The notes under the pieces were generated by a model. That model saw only the letters and a program-made list of their open reading frames with translations. It ran no database searches and was not told the origin of the DNA. The position numbers were made by a program, and so were the translations under genes. From positions 248,001-312,000 of the forward strand of contig NZ_UFSM01000002.1 in NCBI RefSeq assembly GCF_900445235.1: a DNA stretch of 64,000 nt, in the 5' to 3' direction. The stretch is from Aminobacter aminovorans (GTDB taxonomy: Bacteria > Pseudomonadota > Alphaproteobacteria > Rhizobiales > Rhizobiaceae). Of the stretch, positions 51,115 through 60,713 are shown piece by piece. Position 1 is the stretch's first letter, and each line of letters begins with the position of its first letter.

Positions 51115-52119
51115 TCACGATTTTCGCGTCAGCGAACGCTGCACCAACATCGCGACAATGACGATTGCTCCCTGGATCGCGCCGAGCAGATACTCGCTGA
51201 CATATGACGTCAGCAGCATGATGTTGCCGATGATTTCCAGGATGAAGGCGCCGGCTACGGTTCCCCAGACGCGACCTACGCCTCCACGCAAGGCGGTGCC
51301 ACCGACCACGACGGCCGTGATCGCGTTCAGTTCCCACATTGTGCCCGTCGTGGCTGTGGTGGAAGAAAGGCGCGGAATATAGATCAGGCAGGCACCCGCC
51401 ACGCATAGCCCCTGGATCAGGTAGGTCATGGTGCGGACGCGTGCAACCGAGATGCCGGAATAGCGCGCGACGTCCTCATTGGAGCCGACCGCTATCACAT
51501 GGCGGCCAAACGAGGTGCGGTACAGGATGAATGCCGCAATCGCCGCCGTGATGAAGATTGCAAGCACGGGGTAAGGAATGCCGAAAAGATTGCCGAAATA
51601 AACCGGGCGATAGATCGCCTGCACATCCGGATTGCGCAGCGTGATGGCGCCGCCTTGTGAAAGCCAGGTGGTCAGGCCGCGATAGATGCCCATCATGCCA
51701 AGCGTGGCGATGAAAGGCTCGATCTTGCCCAAGGTTATGACCAGTCCATTGGTCAGCCCACAGGCCATGCCGATTGCCAGCATCAGCGCCGTGGCAGCCA
51801 GAACCATCGTCAACGGATTGGCGATGCCGTCCGAATTCATGAACATGATGGCGAGCGAGGCGATGAAGGCGGTCATTGCGCCGACAGAGAGATCAAGTCC
51901 GCCGGCGGTGATGACAAAGGTCGCGCCAATCGCAATGATCGCGATATAGGCCGAGCGCGTCATCACGTTCAGCAGGTTGTTGGCCGTCAGGAAGTTGTCG
52001 TGGGCAAACGAGCCCAGCACCAGAAGCAGCGCCAGCGCGATGAAGGGCGCGACGGCGCGCAGGTCCACATCCCGCCAGAGGTTGCGCCTTTGTGGAGTGG
52101 TGGTCGTCGTGTCAGTCAT
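51115..52119 (-). CDS. Sugar ABC transporter permease (ribose/xylose type)
   Basis: A 334-residue membrane protein of the RbsC/XylH family with 8-10 hydrophobic segments. It has GATFVITAGGLDLSVGAMTA, FIATLGMMGIYRGLT and the terminal GGVGRVWGTVAGAFILEII. It is separated from the ATPase gene by 3 bases. It forms the channel of the sugar importer. Confidence 0.9.
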   Translation of the reverse strand: MTDTTTTTPQRRNLWRDVDLRAVAPFIALALLLVLGSFAHDNFLTANNLLNVMTRSAYIAIIAIGATFVITAGGLDLSVGAMTAFIASLAIMFMNSDGIANPLTMVLAATALMLAIGMACGLTNGLVITLGKIEPFIATLGMMGIYRGLTTWLSQGGAITLRNPDVQAIYRPVYFGNLFGIPYPVLAIFITAAIAAFILYRTSFGRHVIAVGSNEDVARYSGISVARVRTMTYLIQGLCVAGACLIYIPRLSSTTATTGTMWELNAITAVVVGGTALRGGVGRVWGTVAGAFILEIIGNIMLLTSYVSEYLLGAIQGAIVIVAMLVQRSLTRKS

Positions 52120-52122
52120 GTC

Positions 52123-53655
52123 TCAAGCCGCCTCAGAAGGTTTTACGCCCGTCGCAAGCACGACGATCTCTCGCTCGTTCATGTGTTTGCCGCTCACCTC
52201 ATCGGCGATCACGCCCTCGCGCATCACAACGATGCGGTCAGAGACGCCGATCAGTTCTGGCATTTCGGAAGAGACCACGATCACCGACTTGCCCTGCCGG
52301 GCGAGGTCAGCGATGAACATGTAGATCTGCTCTTTGGTGCCGATGTCGATGCCGCGCGTCGGCTCGTCGATGATGACGATGTTGGGCTTCAGCAGCATCA
52401 TCTTGGCGATGAGCAGTTTCTGCTGGTTGCCGCCGGAAAGCTGGCCGGCCAGCAGGTCCTTGTTGCGGGTGCGAATGTCGAATTCGGCGATCGCCTGATC
52501 GAGAGCGGCGCGTTCAGCCTTGCGGTCAAGCATCATGCCGCGCACGAATTTCTTCAGGCCGGCCAGCGTCAGGTTCACGCCGAGGGCCTCTTGCAGCAGC
52601 AAGCCTTTGCCCTTGCGATCTTCGGAAAGATAGACGAGGCCCGCCTTCATGCTTTGCCTGGCATTGGCGAAGGAAACCGGCCTTCCGTTCAGACGGATCG
52701 TGCCCTTTGCGGGACGCAGGCCGACGATGCCCTCCATCAATTCGGTACGCCCGGCGCCGACAAGGCCGGCGAAGCCGAGGATCTCGCCGCGCCTCAGTTT
52801 GAACGAGGCGTTGCGGGCATAACCGGGCACATCCATGTTCTCGACTTCGAGGACATAGTCCTCGCCCTCAGGCGCGACATGATCGGGATATAGCTTGGAC
52901 ACGTCGCGGCCCACCATCAACTGCGCCATGTCGAGCGGTTCAAGGCCGGCTGCGTCACGAGTGGTGACCAGCTTGCCGTCGCGCAGCACGGTGACACGGT
53001 CGGCCAAGGTCTTCACTTCCGGCAGGCGGTGGGAAATGTAGAGGACCGCCGCACCCGATTTGCGGATATCTGAAATCACCTTGAGCAGCGCATCGGTTTC
53101 AATCGGCGTCAGCGACGCCGTCGGCTCATCGAAAATGACCAGCCGGTGCGGCACCAAAAGCGCGCGGGCAATCTGCACCAATTGGCGCTGGGCGATCGAA
53201 AGGCGGCCGACGACGGTTTTCGGATCGATATTGGCGCCTAGGTTGCGCACGGCCTTGGCCGCACCCGCATTCATGGCCTTGTCGTCGACGCTCAAGCCCT
53301 TTTTGATCTCGCGACCAAGATAAATATTCTGCGCCACCGTCAGGTCCGGCGCCAGCAGGATTTCCTGATGCACCAGCACGATGCCACGATGCTCGGCGTC
53401 CACCGGTCCGCTGAAGGCGACGGTCTCGCCGTCAATGGTGAGTGATCCGCGCGTCGGCGCAAGATGGCCCGCGAGGATCTTCAGCAGGGTGGATTTGCCT
53501 GCGCCGTTCTCGCCGATGATGGCGTGCACTTCACCGGAGCGGATATCCAGTGAGATGTCCTTCAGAACCTCAACACCACCAAACGTCTTAGCCAGCCCAT
53601 GTCCGGCCATGAAGCCCTTGTGGCCCTGCGACGGAGAGACGACGGACATGGTCAT
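52123..53655 (-). CDS. Sugar ABC transporter ATPase (RbsA type, two domains)
   Basis: A 510-residue protein with two ABC domains in tandem, as in RbsA/XylG. The first has Walker A GENGAGKSTLLK and VVGRLSIAQRQLVQIARALL; the second has GLVGAGRTELMEGI and LSGGNQQKLLIAKMML. The second Walker A is degenerate as usual in this family. I start at the ATG at 53653-53655, which overlaps the stop of the Gfo/Idh gene (ATGA). It powers the sugar importer. Confidence 0.9.
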   Translation of the reverse strand: MTMSVVSPSQGHKGFMAGHGLAKTFGGVEVLKDISLDIRSGEVHAIIGENGAGKSTLLKILAGHLAPTRGSLTIDGETVAFSGPVDAEHRGIVLVHQEILLAPDLTVAQNIYLGREIKKGLSVDDKAMNAGAAKAVRNLGANIDPKTVVGRLSIAQRQLVQIARALLVPHRLVIFDEPTASLTPIETDALLKVISDIRKSGAAVLYISHRLPEVKTLADRVTVLRDGKLVTTRDAAGLEPLDMAQLMVGRDVSKLYPDHVAPEGEDYVLEVENMDVPGYARNASFKLRRGEILGFAGLVGAGRTELMEGIVGLRPAKGTIRLNGRPVSFANARQSMKAGLVYLSEDRKGKGLLLQEALGVNLTLAGLKKFVRGMMLDRKAERAALDQAIAEFDIRTRNKDLLAGQLSGGNQQKLLIAKMMLLKPNIVIIDEPTRGIDIGTKEQIYMFIADLARQGKSVIVVSSEMPELIGVSDRIVVMREGVIADEVSGKHMNEREIVVLATGVKPSEAA

Positions 53656-54827
53656 CCGATCTTTGTCCACACGTTGCCGGCTTTTGATGAAGCGACGGAG
53701 GCTTCGATGAACTTCATACCGTCAATGCCGTCGTCAACGGTCGGGTAAATTACATCGGCGTCGGGCTTATTGCCTTCGCGCGCTGCGCGGATGGCGCGGG
53801 CTGCTTCTGCGTAGATGGTGGCGAAACCTTCGAGATAGCCTTCGGGGTGGCCGCTCGGAATGCGCGTGACGCGGGTCGCAGCGGGGCCCGCGCCGGACCC
53901 GGCACGGGTGAAAAACTGCTTCGGCTTGCCGAAGGGCGTGAACCAGAGATAGTTCGGGTCGGCCTGCGTCCATTCCAGGCCGCCCTTTGTACCGTAGACG
54001 CGCAACTTCAGACCGTTTTCGTTGCCGACAGCCACCTGGCTTGCCCACAGCATGCCGCGCGCGCCTCCATGATAACGAAGCAGGATTTGCACGTCGTCGT
54101 CGAGAGTGCGGCCCTCGACGAAGGAGGTCAGTTGCGCCAGCACCTGTTCGCTCTTCAGCCCGGTGACGAAGGCTGCCAGGTTATAGGCGTGGGTGCCGAT
54201 ATCTCCGATCGCACCGCCAGCACCGGAGCGCTTGGGGTCGGTGCGCCATTCGGCCTGTTTGGAGCCTAAGCGTTCCGCGGGCTCGGTCAGCCAGTCCTGC
54301 GGGTATTCTGCCTGCACGACGCGGATTTCGCCGAGATCGCCATTGGCGACCATTTCGCGCGCCTGCCGTATCATCGGATAGCCGGTGTAATTGTGAGTCA
54401 ATACAAACAGCTTGCCCGACTTCTTCACCAGCGCGGCGAGTTCTTCGGCCTCCTTGACCGTGGTGGTGATGGGCTTGTCGCAGATCACATGGATACCAGC
54501 CTCAAGGAAGGCTTTGGCAGCAGGCGCGTGCATGTGGTTCGGCGTCACGATGGAGACGGCCTCGATGCCATCAGGGCGGGCAGCCTCCGCTTTGGCCATT
54601 TCTTCAAACGAACCGTAGGATCGGTCGGTGGGAAGGCCGAGATCGGCAGCCGAGGCCTTCGCCTTTTCGACGCTGGACGACAGCGCGCCGGCGACCAGTT
54701 CATACTGGTCGTCGAGCCGCGCGGCCATGCGGTGGATAGCGCCGATGAAAGCGCCCTGTCCGCCACCAACCATGCCCAGGCGAATGCGGCCGGCGCCAGC
54801 TTCTTTCTTGCTTGCTTCAATTGCCAT
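53652..54827 (-). CDS. Gfo/Idh/MocA-family dehydrogenase
   Basis: A 391-residue NAD(P)-dependent oxidoreductase. The Rossmann motif is IRLGMVGGGQGAFIGAIHRM, followed by VTPNHMHAPAAKAFLEAGIH and the EKP-like CDKPITTTV, then GAIGDIGTHAYNLAAFV with likely catalytic Asp and His. Such enzymes oxidise sugars or cyclitols. It sits between the TIM-barrel isomerase and the transporter genes. Together these suggest a sugar with an extra oxidation/epimerisation step rather than plain xylose. Confidence 0.85.
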   Translation of the reverse strand: MAIEASKKEAGAGRIRLGMVGGGQGAFIGAIHRMAARLDDQYELVAGALSSSVEKAKASAADLGLPTDRSYGSFEEMAKAEAARPDGIEAVSIVTPNHMHAPAAKAFLEAGIHVICDKPITTTVKEAEELAALVKKSGKLFVLTHNYTGYPMIRQAREMVANGDLGEIRVVQAEYPQDWLTEPAERLGSKQAEWRTDPKRSGAGGAIGDIGTHAYNLAAFVTGLKSEQVLAQLTSFVEGRTLDDDVQILLRYHGGARGMLWASQVAVGNENGLKLRVYGTKGGLEWTQADPNYLWFTPFGKPKQFFTRAGSGAGPAATRVTRIPSGHPEGYLEGFATIYAEAARAIRAAREGNKPDADVIYPTVDDGIDGMKFIEASVASSKAGNVWTKIG

Positions 54828-54839
54828 GTCGCGTTCCCC

Positions 54840-55895
54840 TCAGCTCAGGCCGAGCATCTTGCGATTTGCGGCGTCGTCGGTGCCGGCATTGGCGAAATCG
54901 TCAAAGGCGTGTTCGGTGACGCGGATGATATGCGCCTTGATGAAATCGGCGCCTTCGCGCGCGCCGTCCTCGGGATGCTTCAACGCGCATTCCCATTCCA
55001 GCACCGCCCAGCCGTCGAAATCGTTGGCGGTCAGCTTGGAAAAGATCGAACCGAAATCGACCTGGCCGTCGCCCAGCGAGCGGAAGCGTCCAGCGCGGTT
55101 GACCCAGCTCTGGAAGCCGCCATAGACCCCCTGCCGACCCGTCGGGTTGAACTCGGCGTCCTTGACGTGAAACATGCGAATACGGTCGTGATAGATGTCG
55201 ATGTAGTCGAGATAGTCGAGTTGCTGCAGAACGAAATGCGAGGGATCATAGAGCAGGTTGGCGCGGGCGTGGTTGTTGACGCGTTCGAGGAACATCTCAA
55301 AGGAGACGCCATCGTGCAGGTCTTCACCCGGGTGGATTTCGTAGCAGACGTCAACGCCATTATCGTCGGCATAGTCGAGCAGCGGGGTCCAGCGCTTGGC
55401 CAACTCATCGAACGCGGCCTCGACCAAACCGGCCGGACGCTGCGGCCAGGGATAGACATAGGGCCAGGCGAGCGCGCCCGAGAAGGTGGCGTGGGCCTTG
55501 ATCCCCATATGCCTGGAGGCGCGCAGTGCGCGCTTGACCTGGTCAACCGCCCATTCCTGACGCGCCTTCGGATTGCCACGAACCTCCGGGGCCGCAAAAC
55601 CGTCAAACGCGGCGTCATAGGCGGGATGAACCGCAACCAGCTGACCCTGCAGGTGGGTTGAGAGCTCCGTCACTTCCAGACCATGCGAGGCGGCGACGCC
55701 TTTGATCTCGTCGCAATAACCCTTGGAGCCTGACGCCTTGTTCAGATCGATCAGCCGCGCATCCCAGGTCGGAATCTGGACACCCTTGTAACCAAGGTCA
55801 GACGCCCATTTGCAGATTGAGTCGAACGAGTTGAACGGCGCTGCGTCGCCGGCGAACTGCGCCAGGAAAATGGCCGGGCCCTTGATCGTCTTCAT
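54840..55895 (-). CDS. Sugar isomerase/epimerase (TIM barrel)
   Basis: A 351-residue xylose-isomerase-like TIM barrel protein. It shows LGYKGVQIPTWDARL, HGLEVTELSTHLQGQLVAVH, DVCYEIHPGEDLHDGVSFE with a metal-ligand Glu, LLYDPSHFVLQQLDY, FHVKDAEFNP and VLEWECAL. It has the fold of IolE/IolI/RhaI-like enzymes. It is in an operon with the Gfo/Idh dehydrogenase, 12 bases apart. Substrate unknown, likely a keto sugar or inosose. Confidence 0.85.
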   Translation of the reverse strand: MKTIKGPAIFLAQFAGDAAPFNSFDSICKWASDLGYKGVQIPTWDARLIDLNKASGSKGYCDEIKGVAASHGLEVTELSTHLQGQLVAVHPAYDAAFDGFAAPEVRGNPKARQEWAVDQVKRALRASRHMGIKAHATFSGALAWPYVYPWPQRPAGLVEAAFDELAKRWTPLLDYADDNGVDVCYEIHPGEDLHDGVSFEMFLERVNNHARANLLYDPSHFVLQQLDYLDYIDIYHDRIRMFHVKDAEFNPTGRQGVYGGFQSWVNRAGRFRSLGDGQVDFGSIFSKLTANDFDGWAVLEWECALKHPEDGAREGADFIKAHIIRVTEHAFDDFANAGTDDAANRKMLGLS

Positions 55896-56060
55896 GAACT
55901 TCCTCCCGTGGCGCGCTCGCGCCGAAACGTCGCTCCAGATTGGGACAGCATGCCCAGTTCACCCTGCGAGCGGAATTGATGCCATCCTAAAGCCTGCGAC
56001 CCACCTTCACCTTCCATGCCGCCAGCTCGCATACGCGCGTGTGACACCGTCGATTGCACC

Positions 56061-57371
56061 TTACACGTAGCGGTTGACGGTGTTTTCGAGCAGTTCCTGT
56101 CGGCCGGACTTGGGCTGCGGCTGAATCCTCTCCTTGACGACGCGCTCGGCCACTTCCTCAAGCGTGCGCTTGCCCGACAGCATGGCCTCACCCTCGGCGG
56201 TCTTCCAGCCGGAATAGCGCTCGGCCAAAGGCCCTGAGAGAGCCTTGTCCTCGATCATGCGCGCCGCAGCCTTGAGGCCGCGGGCGCAAGCGTCCATGCC
56301 GCCGATATGGGCGATCAGCAAATCCTGCGGATCGAGCGATTGGCGGCGAACCTTGGCATCGAAATTGGTGCCGCCCGTCTTCAGGCCACCGGCCTGGAGG
56401 ATATGATAATAGGCCAGCGCCATTTCCGGCACGTTGTTCGGGAACTGATCTGTGTCCCAGCCCGACTGATAGTCGTTGCGGTTCATGTCGATCGAACCAA
56501 GGATGCCAAGCGAGCCGGCCAACGCCAATTCGTGCTCGAACGAGTGGCCGGCGAGTATCGCGTGGCCTTGCTCGATATTGACCTTGACCTCGTTCTCCAG
56601 TCCGAAGTCTTTCAGGAAACCATATACCGTCGCGACGTCATAGTCGTATTGGTGCTTGGTCGGTTCCTGCGGCTTCGGCTCGATCAGGATAGTCCCCTTG
56701 AAGCCGATCTTCTTTTTATAGTTGACGACCATCGAGAGGAAGCGGCCGGCCTGCAAGCGCTCCTGCTTAAGGTCAGTGTTGAGCAGCGTCTCGTAACCTT
56801 CGCGCCCGCCCCAGAGAACATAGTTTTCGCCGCCAAGCTTCATGGTGGCATCCAAGCAGGCCTTAACCGTGGCTGCCGCATAAGCAAAGACGTCAGGATC
56901 AGGGTTCGTCGCAGCGCCCCCCATCCAGCGCCGGTTCGAGAACATATTGGCAGTGCCCCAGAGCAGCTTCACGCCGCTCTTGGCCTGCTTCTCTGCAAAA
57001 ATGTCGACGATCTCGTCGAGCCGGTCCTTGCTTTCGGCGAAGCTGTCGCCTTCGGGACGTACGTCAGCATCATGAAAACAGTAGTAAGGCGTGCCGAGCA
57101 ACGAAAACATTTCGAAAGCAACATCTGCTTTCAGTTTGGCGTGTTCCATGGTGGGGCCAAACCAGGGACGGTCAAACGTTTGGCCGCCGAAGGGGTCGCC
57201 GCCTTCCCAGGCAAAAGAATGCCAGTAGGCAACGGCAAAGCGCAGATGGTCCTCCATGCGCTGGCCGAGTACCAGCTCGTCCTTGTTATAGAAGCGATAG
57301 GCCAAGGGACTTGCAGAGTCCGGCCCCTCGTACTGGATCGGCTTGATGTCACCAAAAAATCCGGTGGTCAT
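56061..57371 (-). CDS. xylA: Xylose isomerase
   Basis: A 436-residue class II xylose isomerase of normal length. The catalytic/metal residues are in [65 protein letters not shown] and [20 protein letters not shown]. It interconverts D-xylose and D-xylulose. It is the first gene after the LacI regulator; a 16-bp operator lies 30 bases before it. No xylulokinase gene (xylB) was found in the window. Confidence 0.95.
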   Translation of the reverse strand: MTTGFFGDIKPIQYEGPDSASPLAYRFYNKDELVLGQRMEDHLRFAVAYWHSFAWEGGDPFGGQTFDRPWFGPTMEHAKLKADVAFEMFSLLGTPYYCFHDADVRPEGDSFAESKDRLDEIVDIFAEKQAKSGVKLLWGTANMFSNRRWMGGAATNPDPDVFAYAAATVKACLDATMKLGGENYVLWGGREGYETLLNTDLKQERLQAGRFLSMVVNYKKKIGFKGTILIEPKPQEPTKHQYDYDVATVYGFLKDFGLENEVKVNIEQGHAILAGHSFEHELALAGSLGILGSIDMNRNDYQSGWDTDQFPNNVPEMALAYYHILQAGGLKTGGTNFDAKVRRQSLDPQDLLIAHIGGMDACARGLKAAARMIEDKALSGPLAERYSGWKTAEGEAMLSGKRTLEEVAERVVKERIQPQPKSGRQELLENTVNRYV

Positions 57372-57400
57372 GTCCTGTTCGGCCCCATTTCTGCATTTTC

Positions 57401-57416
57401 TGATGTACGTATATCA
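57401..57416. promoter_or_regulatory. Operator copy upstream of xylA
   Basis: TGATGTACGTATATCA is a 16-bp near-palindrome, 30 bases before the xylA start. It matches the site at 58502-58517 at 13 of 16 positions. Confidence 0.6.
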
Positions 57417-57460
57417 GGAATGATCGAGCACGCCAGAGGGCGCAGCCAAGAATCCGCCGA

Positions 57461-58498
57461 TCAGGGGAGATTGTCGCGCAGGTATACCTCGATACGAATA
57501 TGCTCCTGCCCCTCAATGAGGGTCCGCTGATCGGTCAGCGAACGGAGCGTCCGAATGGCGCTGCGGACCTCATGGCCGGCATCCTGATTGATGATGGCGT
57601 GGAACAAGCCGCTTTCCAACGCGGCTCGCGTATGGACGCTCAGTTCGTGCGCCACCACCATCGGACGCCTTTCGGCTGGCCGTTCGGACAATGCTTCGAT
57701 CAGACCGAGATTGCCCGCGCCGATATTGTAAAGGCCGACAATATCCGGGTCGCGATCCAGGCACTCCTCCACGATGCGCCGTGTCGAGGTTCGGTCGTCC
57801 CGACCCTCGACCACCGGCAGCGCTTCCAGATTGGGATACTCGGTGCGGATGACCTGATCGAAACCCATGCGGCGCTCCACATGGTCGCGCACCAGCATGG
57901 AGCCGGCGACCAGCGCGATCTTGCCGCTCACGCCGCGCAGGAAGCGCCCGAGCAGGCTCGCCGCCGTGCGTCCCGCCGCGACATTATCGATGCCTACATA
58001 GCGATGGCGCTGAAAGGACGGCGCATCGGAGACAAGGGTGACAACGGGAACATTCGCGCTATGCAGCCGCGCCAATGCCTGACGCACCGGCGGCGCTTCG
58101 GTTGCGACCAACGCCACGCCGCCAATCTCGTTGGGGTCCAGCCCGTTGAGGATGTCGGCCAGTGCCTGCCCGTCAAAGGCGGGCGCCGTGACGACGCAAA
58201 GTTCGATGCCGTCTGGCGCCATCTGGCGACCGGCTTCGCGCGCTTCGCTCTCGAGCCTGCGCATGAAGGTGTTTGCGCCTTCGGGTATGATGAAGACGAT
58301 GCGGTAGACGCGGCCCTTGGCCAGATTGGCCGCCGCCTGGTTGCGGACGAAGCCAAGCTGTCGAATGACTGCTTCCACGCGCTGCACTGTCGAGGCCCGA
58401 ACACCTTCCCGGCCATTAATGACACGATCGACCGTTGCGAGGCTGACGCCGGCTGCGTGGGCGACGTCATGGACCGTGGGGCGCATTGCGACTTCCAT
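57461..58498 (-). CDS. LacI-family regulator of the xylose-type operon
   Basis: A 345-residue LacI-family repressor. The helix-turn-helix is TVHDVAHAAGVSLATVDRVI at about residues 8-27, then hinge VIRQLGFVRNQAAANLA. The ligand domain has VFIIPEGANTFMRRLESEA and YVGIDNVAAGRTAASLLGRF. It lies upstream of xylA on the same strand. Two matching operators, before xylA and before itself, make it the likely repressor of both. The inducer is probably xylose or a related sugar. Confidence 0.9.
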   Translation of the reverse strand: MEVAMRPTVHDVAHAAGVSLATVDRVINGREGVRASTVQRVEAVIRQLGFVRNQAAANLAKGRVYRIVFIIPEGANTFMRRLESEAREAGRQMAPDGIELCVVTAPAFDGQALADILNGLDPNEIGGVALVATEAPPVRQALARLHSANVPVVTLVSDAPSFQRHRYVGIDNVAAGRTAASLLGRFLRGVSGKIALVAGSMLVRDHVERRMGFDQVIRTEYPNLEALPVVEGRDDRTSTRRIVEECLDRDPDIVGLYNIGAGNLGLIEALSERPAERRPMVVAHELSVHTRAALESGLFHAIINQDAGHEVRSAIRTLRSLTDQRTLIEGQEHIRIEVYLRDNLP

Positions 58499-58501
58499 AT
58501 T

Positions 58502-58517
58502 TGAGTTACGTACATCA
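58502..58517. promoter_or_regulatory. Operator copy upstream of the LacI gene
   Basis: TGAGTTACGTACATCA lies only 4 bases before the LacI start, over the ribosome-binding region. It matches the xylA site TGATGTACGTATATCA at 13 of 16 positions, with a shared TACGTA core. Confidence 0.6.
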
Positions 58518-58968
58518 TTACATTCGTTTGGATGTTTGCGTCAACGACGCAGCCAAAAGACAAATTATGCACGATGTCGGGCATCGCTCACATAATGGGC
58601 TCAGCAGCCCAGTGGAGAATTCGCATCTGGCGGGTCGACGTCGGGAACGAGGTGTGATCCGGTTCAATTCGGCATAACAATGTCAGTGCCTCGAGCGCAG
58701 CCACGGCCCGATCGGCCGATATCACGGATGCTATGATGGCGTTGGTTCGCCGGCCTTAATCTGCTTGGGATTGCGCTGATTGGCACGATCGCATTCATCA
58801 TCCGGTGCGTTCCATTGTAGGATAACTGTCGCGCAGTTCGCAGGCGTCAGGCGACCACACGATCAAGGACGCCATGGCCGGCCTGCTTTCGAACGGGATT
58901 TCGATTGGGCCCTCGTCGAGCCTTCTAGGTATCGACCGGATGCCCCCCCTGGGCGGTTTCCCAAATAA
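58518..58968. other. Intergenic, with a possible broken small membrane ORF
   Basis: 451 bases between the LacI promoter and the end of the host-attachment gene. The only organised feature is the interrupted small reading frame at 58680-58820. Confidence 0.4.
58680..58820 (+). pseudogene. Possible small membrane protein split by an in-frame TGA
   Basis: From ATG 58680 the frame reads 18 polar codons, then TGA (58734-58736), then WRWFAGLNLLGIALIGTIAF and IIRCVPL before TAG. The part after the TGA is a clean hydrophobic span. Ignoring the TGA gives a 45-residue single-span protein plus the recoded position. There is no strong ribosome-binding site. A decayed small ORF is the simplest reading. 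Confidence 0.25.
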
Positions 58969-59370
58969 TCATCCGCCCGCAAGTGCTTTCTCGACATCCG
59001 CCTGCGAATGCCCTGTCAGGTCTTTCGCAATCTCGCCCAGAAGGATGGCGGACAGCGCCTTGTGGTAATGTTTGCGCATCTCGCCAAGAGCGCGGGGCGC
59101 TGCCACGATCACCACATGCTCGATCTCACCGCTCAGCGCCTGCTGATTGAGATGCTGGACAATTCCCGCTGAAAACTGATCCTCTCCAGCCTGACCATGG
59201 TCGGGGTTGGCAGCGCTTGCTTGCCGTCCCATGCTCGTACCTGCGTCTGCAGTGACAGCTTGGTGGGGCATTGCGACGAGCTTCAGACCTGCCTCGTCCC
59301 CCGTGTTGCGAAACAGATTGATCTTTTCGCCATCGGCGACGGCAACGACTGTACCTTTGGGCAGCAACAT
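58969..59370 (-). CDS. Host attachment family protein (copy 2)
   Basis: A 133-residue paralogue of the protein at 23712-24116. It shares LPKGTVVAVADGEKINLFRN, VIVAAPRALGEMRKHYHKAL and GEIAKDLTGHSQADVEKALA with near-identical order and length; the middle segment diverges. GGAGAACC precedes its ATG. It lies alone on the minus strand. As for the first copy, the attachment role is family annotation rather than a demonstrated function. Confidence 0.8.
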   Translation of the reverse strand: MLLPKGTVVAVADGEKINLFRNTGDEAGLKLVAMPHQAVTADAGTSMGRQASAANPDHGQAGEDQFSAGIVQHLNQQALSGEIEHVVIVAAPRALGEMRKHYHKALSAILLGEIAKDLTGHSQADVEKALAGG

Positions 59371-59933
59371 GTGCGGTTCTCCTGGTTAGGCGAGTTGCGT
59401 ACTTGGAAACGGGAAAGTGCCGCTCAGGGGAGCAGCCTCAGGCCACGCTGATCGGAGGAAAAAGCCTCAGCCGGCAAATAGCGGCATCGGACACAACAAT
59501 TTAACTCTAGCACGCCTGGGATCCCCGTGCTCGGATGAATGCCCGATTTCGCCGAAACAGCAATCCGGCACCCGATTTGGGACGATTGCCGGGAATGGCT
59601 GAACCAGGACCATTGCCTGCTCACAGGCTGGCTACGCGCGCAGCTTTGCAGAGCGGCTTGATGAGCATAGCTGAGATGCGGATGATGGAGGCGATGAGCT
59701 GGGCGCTTATATGGTCCGTTAAGCTCGTCAGGTGCTTCACTCGTCGGCCTGGCGTTCGACGCTGCCACTCCGGTTCAGCGTTTCCAAAGTCGCTCAAGCC
59801 GGTCGAACCGCGGTGGCGCGATGCTGCAGAGGAAGCTATCGACATTTTCGTTGATCCAGATCAGCGACAAGTCACTGCAGGGAGCTCAATCTCTTCAAGA
59901 GCACCCGGATAGCGCGGTGCGAAGGGATGTCAG
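59371..59933. other. Intergenic, nothing recognised
   Basis: 563 bases between divergent genes. Frames of 74-125 codons exist but have no motifs, start signals or family resemblance. Confidence 0.4.
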
Positions 59934-60461
59934 ATGACAAAGTTCTTCGCCAATGCCGCAGTCGTGATTGCAATTGGAGCCGCATTCGTCTCGCCGTCTC
60001 ATGCCCAATCCCAACAAGGCATGATGGGAATGATGGGCGGCGGGTGCCCGACCGTTGGCATGATGGGACACGGACGCATGGGCCAGGGCGGATGGGGCGA
60101 AGGCAGGTTTGGCGGCCTGATGGGTCGCCAGCCGAAGATGGGCGCCATGGTCGAGGGGCGCCTAGCTTACCTCAGGGGTGAACTGAACATCACCGCAGAT
60201 CAGCAGCCGGCATGGGACGCCTATGCGACTGCGGTTACGGAGCGCGTCGAACTCATGCAGGGCATGCATGAGGGCATAGCGAAGACCATGGGCACGGGGA
60301 CTGCGCCGGAGCGCATGGATGCACGAATCTCAGGCATGGAGGCCATGCTGGAGTCAATGAAAGCCATGAAGCCCGCGACGGAGGGGCTCTACTCTGTGCT
60401 GAAAGATGAGCAGAAGGCGGTTGCCGATGAACTGATTGGCGGCGATTGCGGTGCCTTCTGA
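59934..60461 (+). CDS. Spy/LTXXQ-family periplasmic protein
   Basis: A 175-residue secreted protein: signal peptide of about 24 residues (ending PSHAQ), then a Met/Gly-rich stretch (GMMGMMGGG, GMMGHGRMGQGG), then a helical domain with AYLRGELNITADQQPAWDAY, which carries the LTxxQ-like repeat (NITADQQ). Such proteins act as periplasmic chaperones or metal-binding proteins. The Met-rich part suggests copper. It is followed by a second Spy-like protein and a CpxRA-type system, probably forming an envelope or metal stress module. Confidence 0.75.
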   Translation: MTKFFANAAVVIAIGAAFVSPSHAQSQQGMMGMMGGGCPTVGMMGHGRMGQGGWGEGRFGGLMGRQPKMGAMVEGRLAYLRGELNITADQQPAWDAYATAVTERVELMQGMHEGIAKTMGTGTAPERMDARISGMEAMLESMKAMKPATEGLYSVLKDEQKAVADELIGGDCGAF

Positions 60462-60713
60462 CGGAGGGGGAAAGCTCATTGAGCTTCACTTTCGGCAAGC
60501 CGTTTAGCGTTGCCGATGGAAAGAGCGATTGAGCATGTGACTACCGCCTTTGCTGCCAAGGGGCTTCGGCGCCAGGTCAAAAGCGTAGTTGGAACCCCAG
60601 ATGACAGGGAGGCACCTTCACATTTCTTTACACTCCCCCGTCACTCGAGAAACGTTGGTCCTCCAGTTTGGCGTTATCGCGGCTGCAAGTGCCGCCTAAC
60701 CAAGGAAGCGATC

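Noticed and set aside
54393..55661. 422-codon plus-strand frame opposite the Gfo/Idh and TIM-barrel genes
   Set aside because: It is the antisense shadow of two well-supported genes with clear motifs and shows no family motif itself. Long antisense frames are expected in high-GC DNA.
56307..57530. 407-codon plus-strand frame opposite xylA
   Set aside because: xylA is unambiguous on the other strand; the frame has no recognisable domain.
57500..58504. 334-codon plus-strand frame opposite the LacI gene
   Set aside because: Shadow of the regulator; no domain.
58640..58680. tRNA-like GGTTCAATTCGG segment
   Set aside because: The T-arm-like sequence has no acceptor stem or anticodon arm around it.
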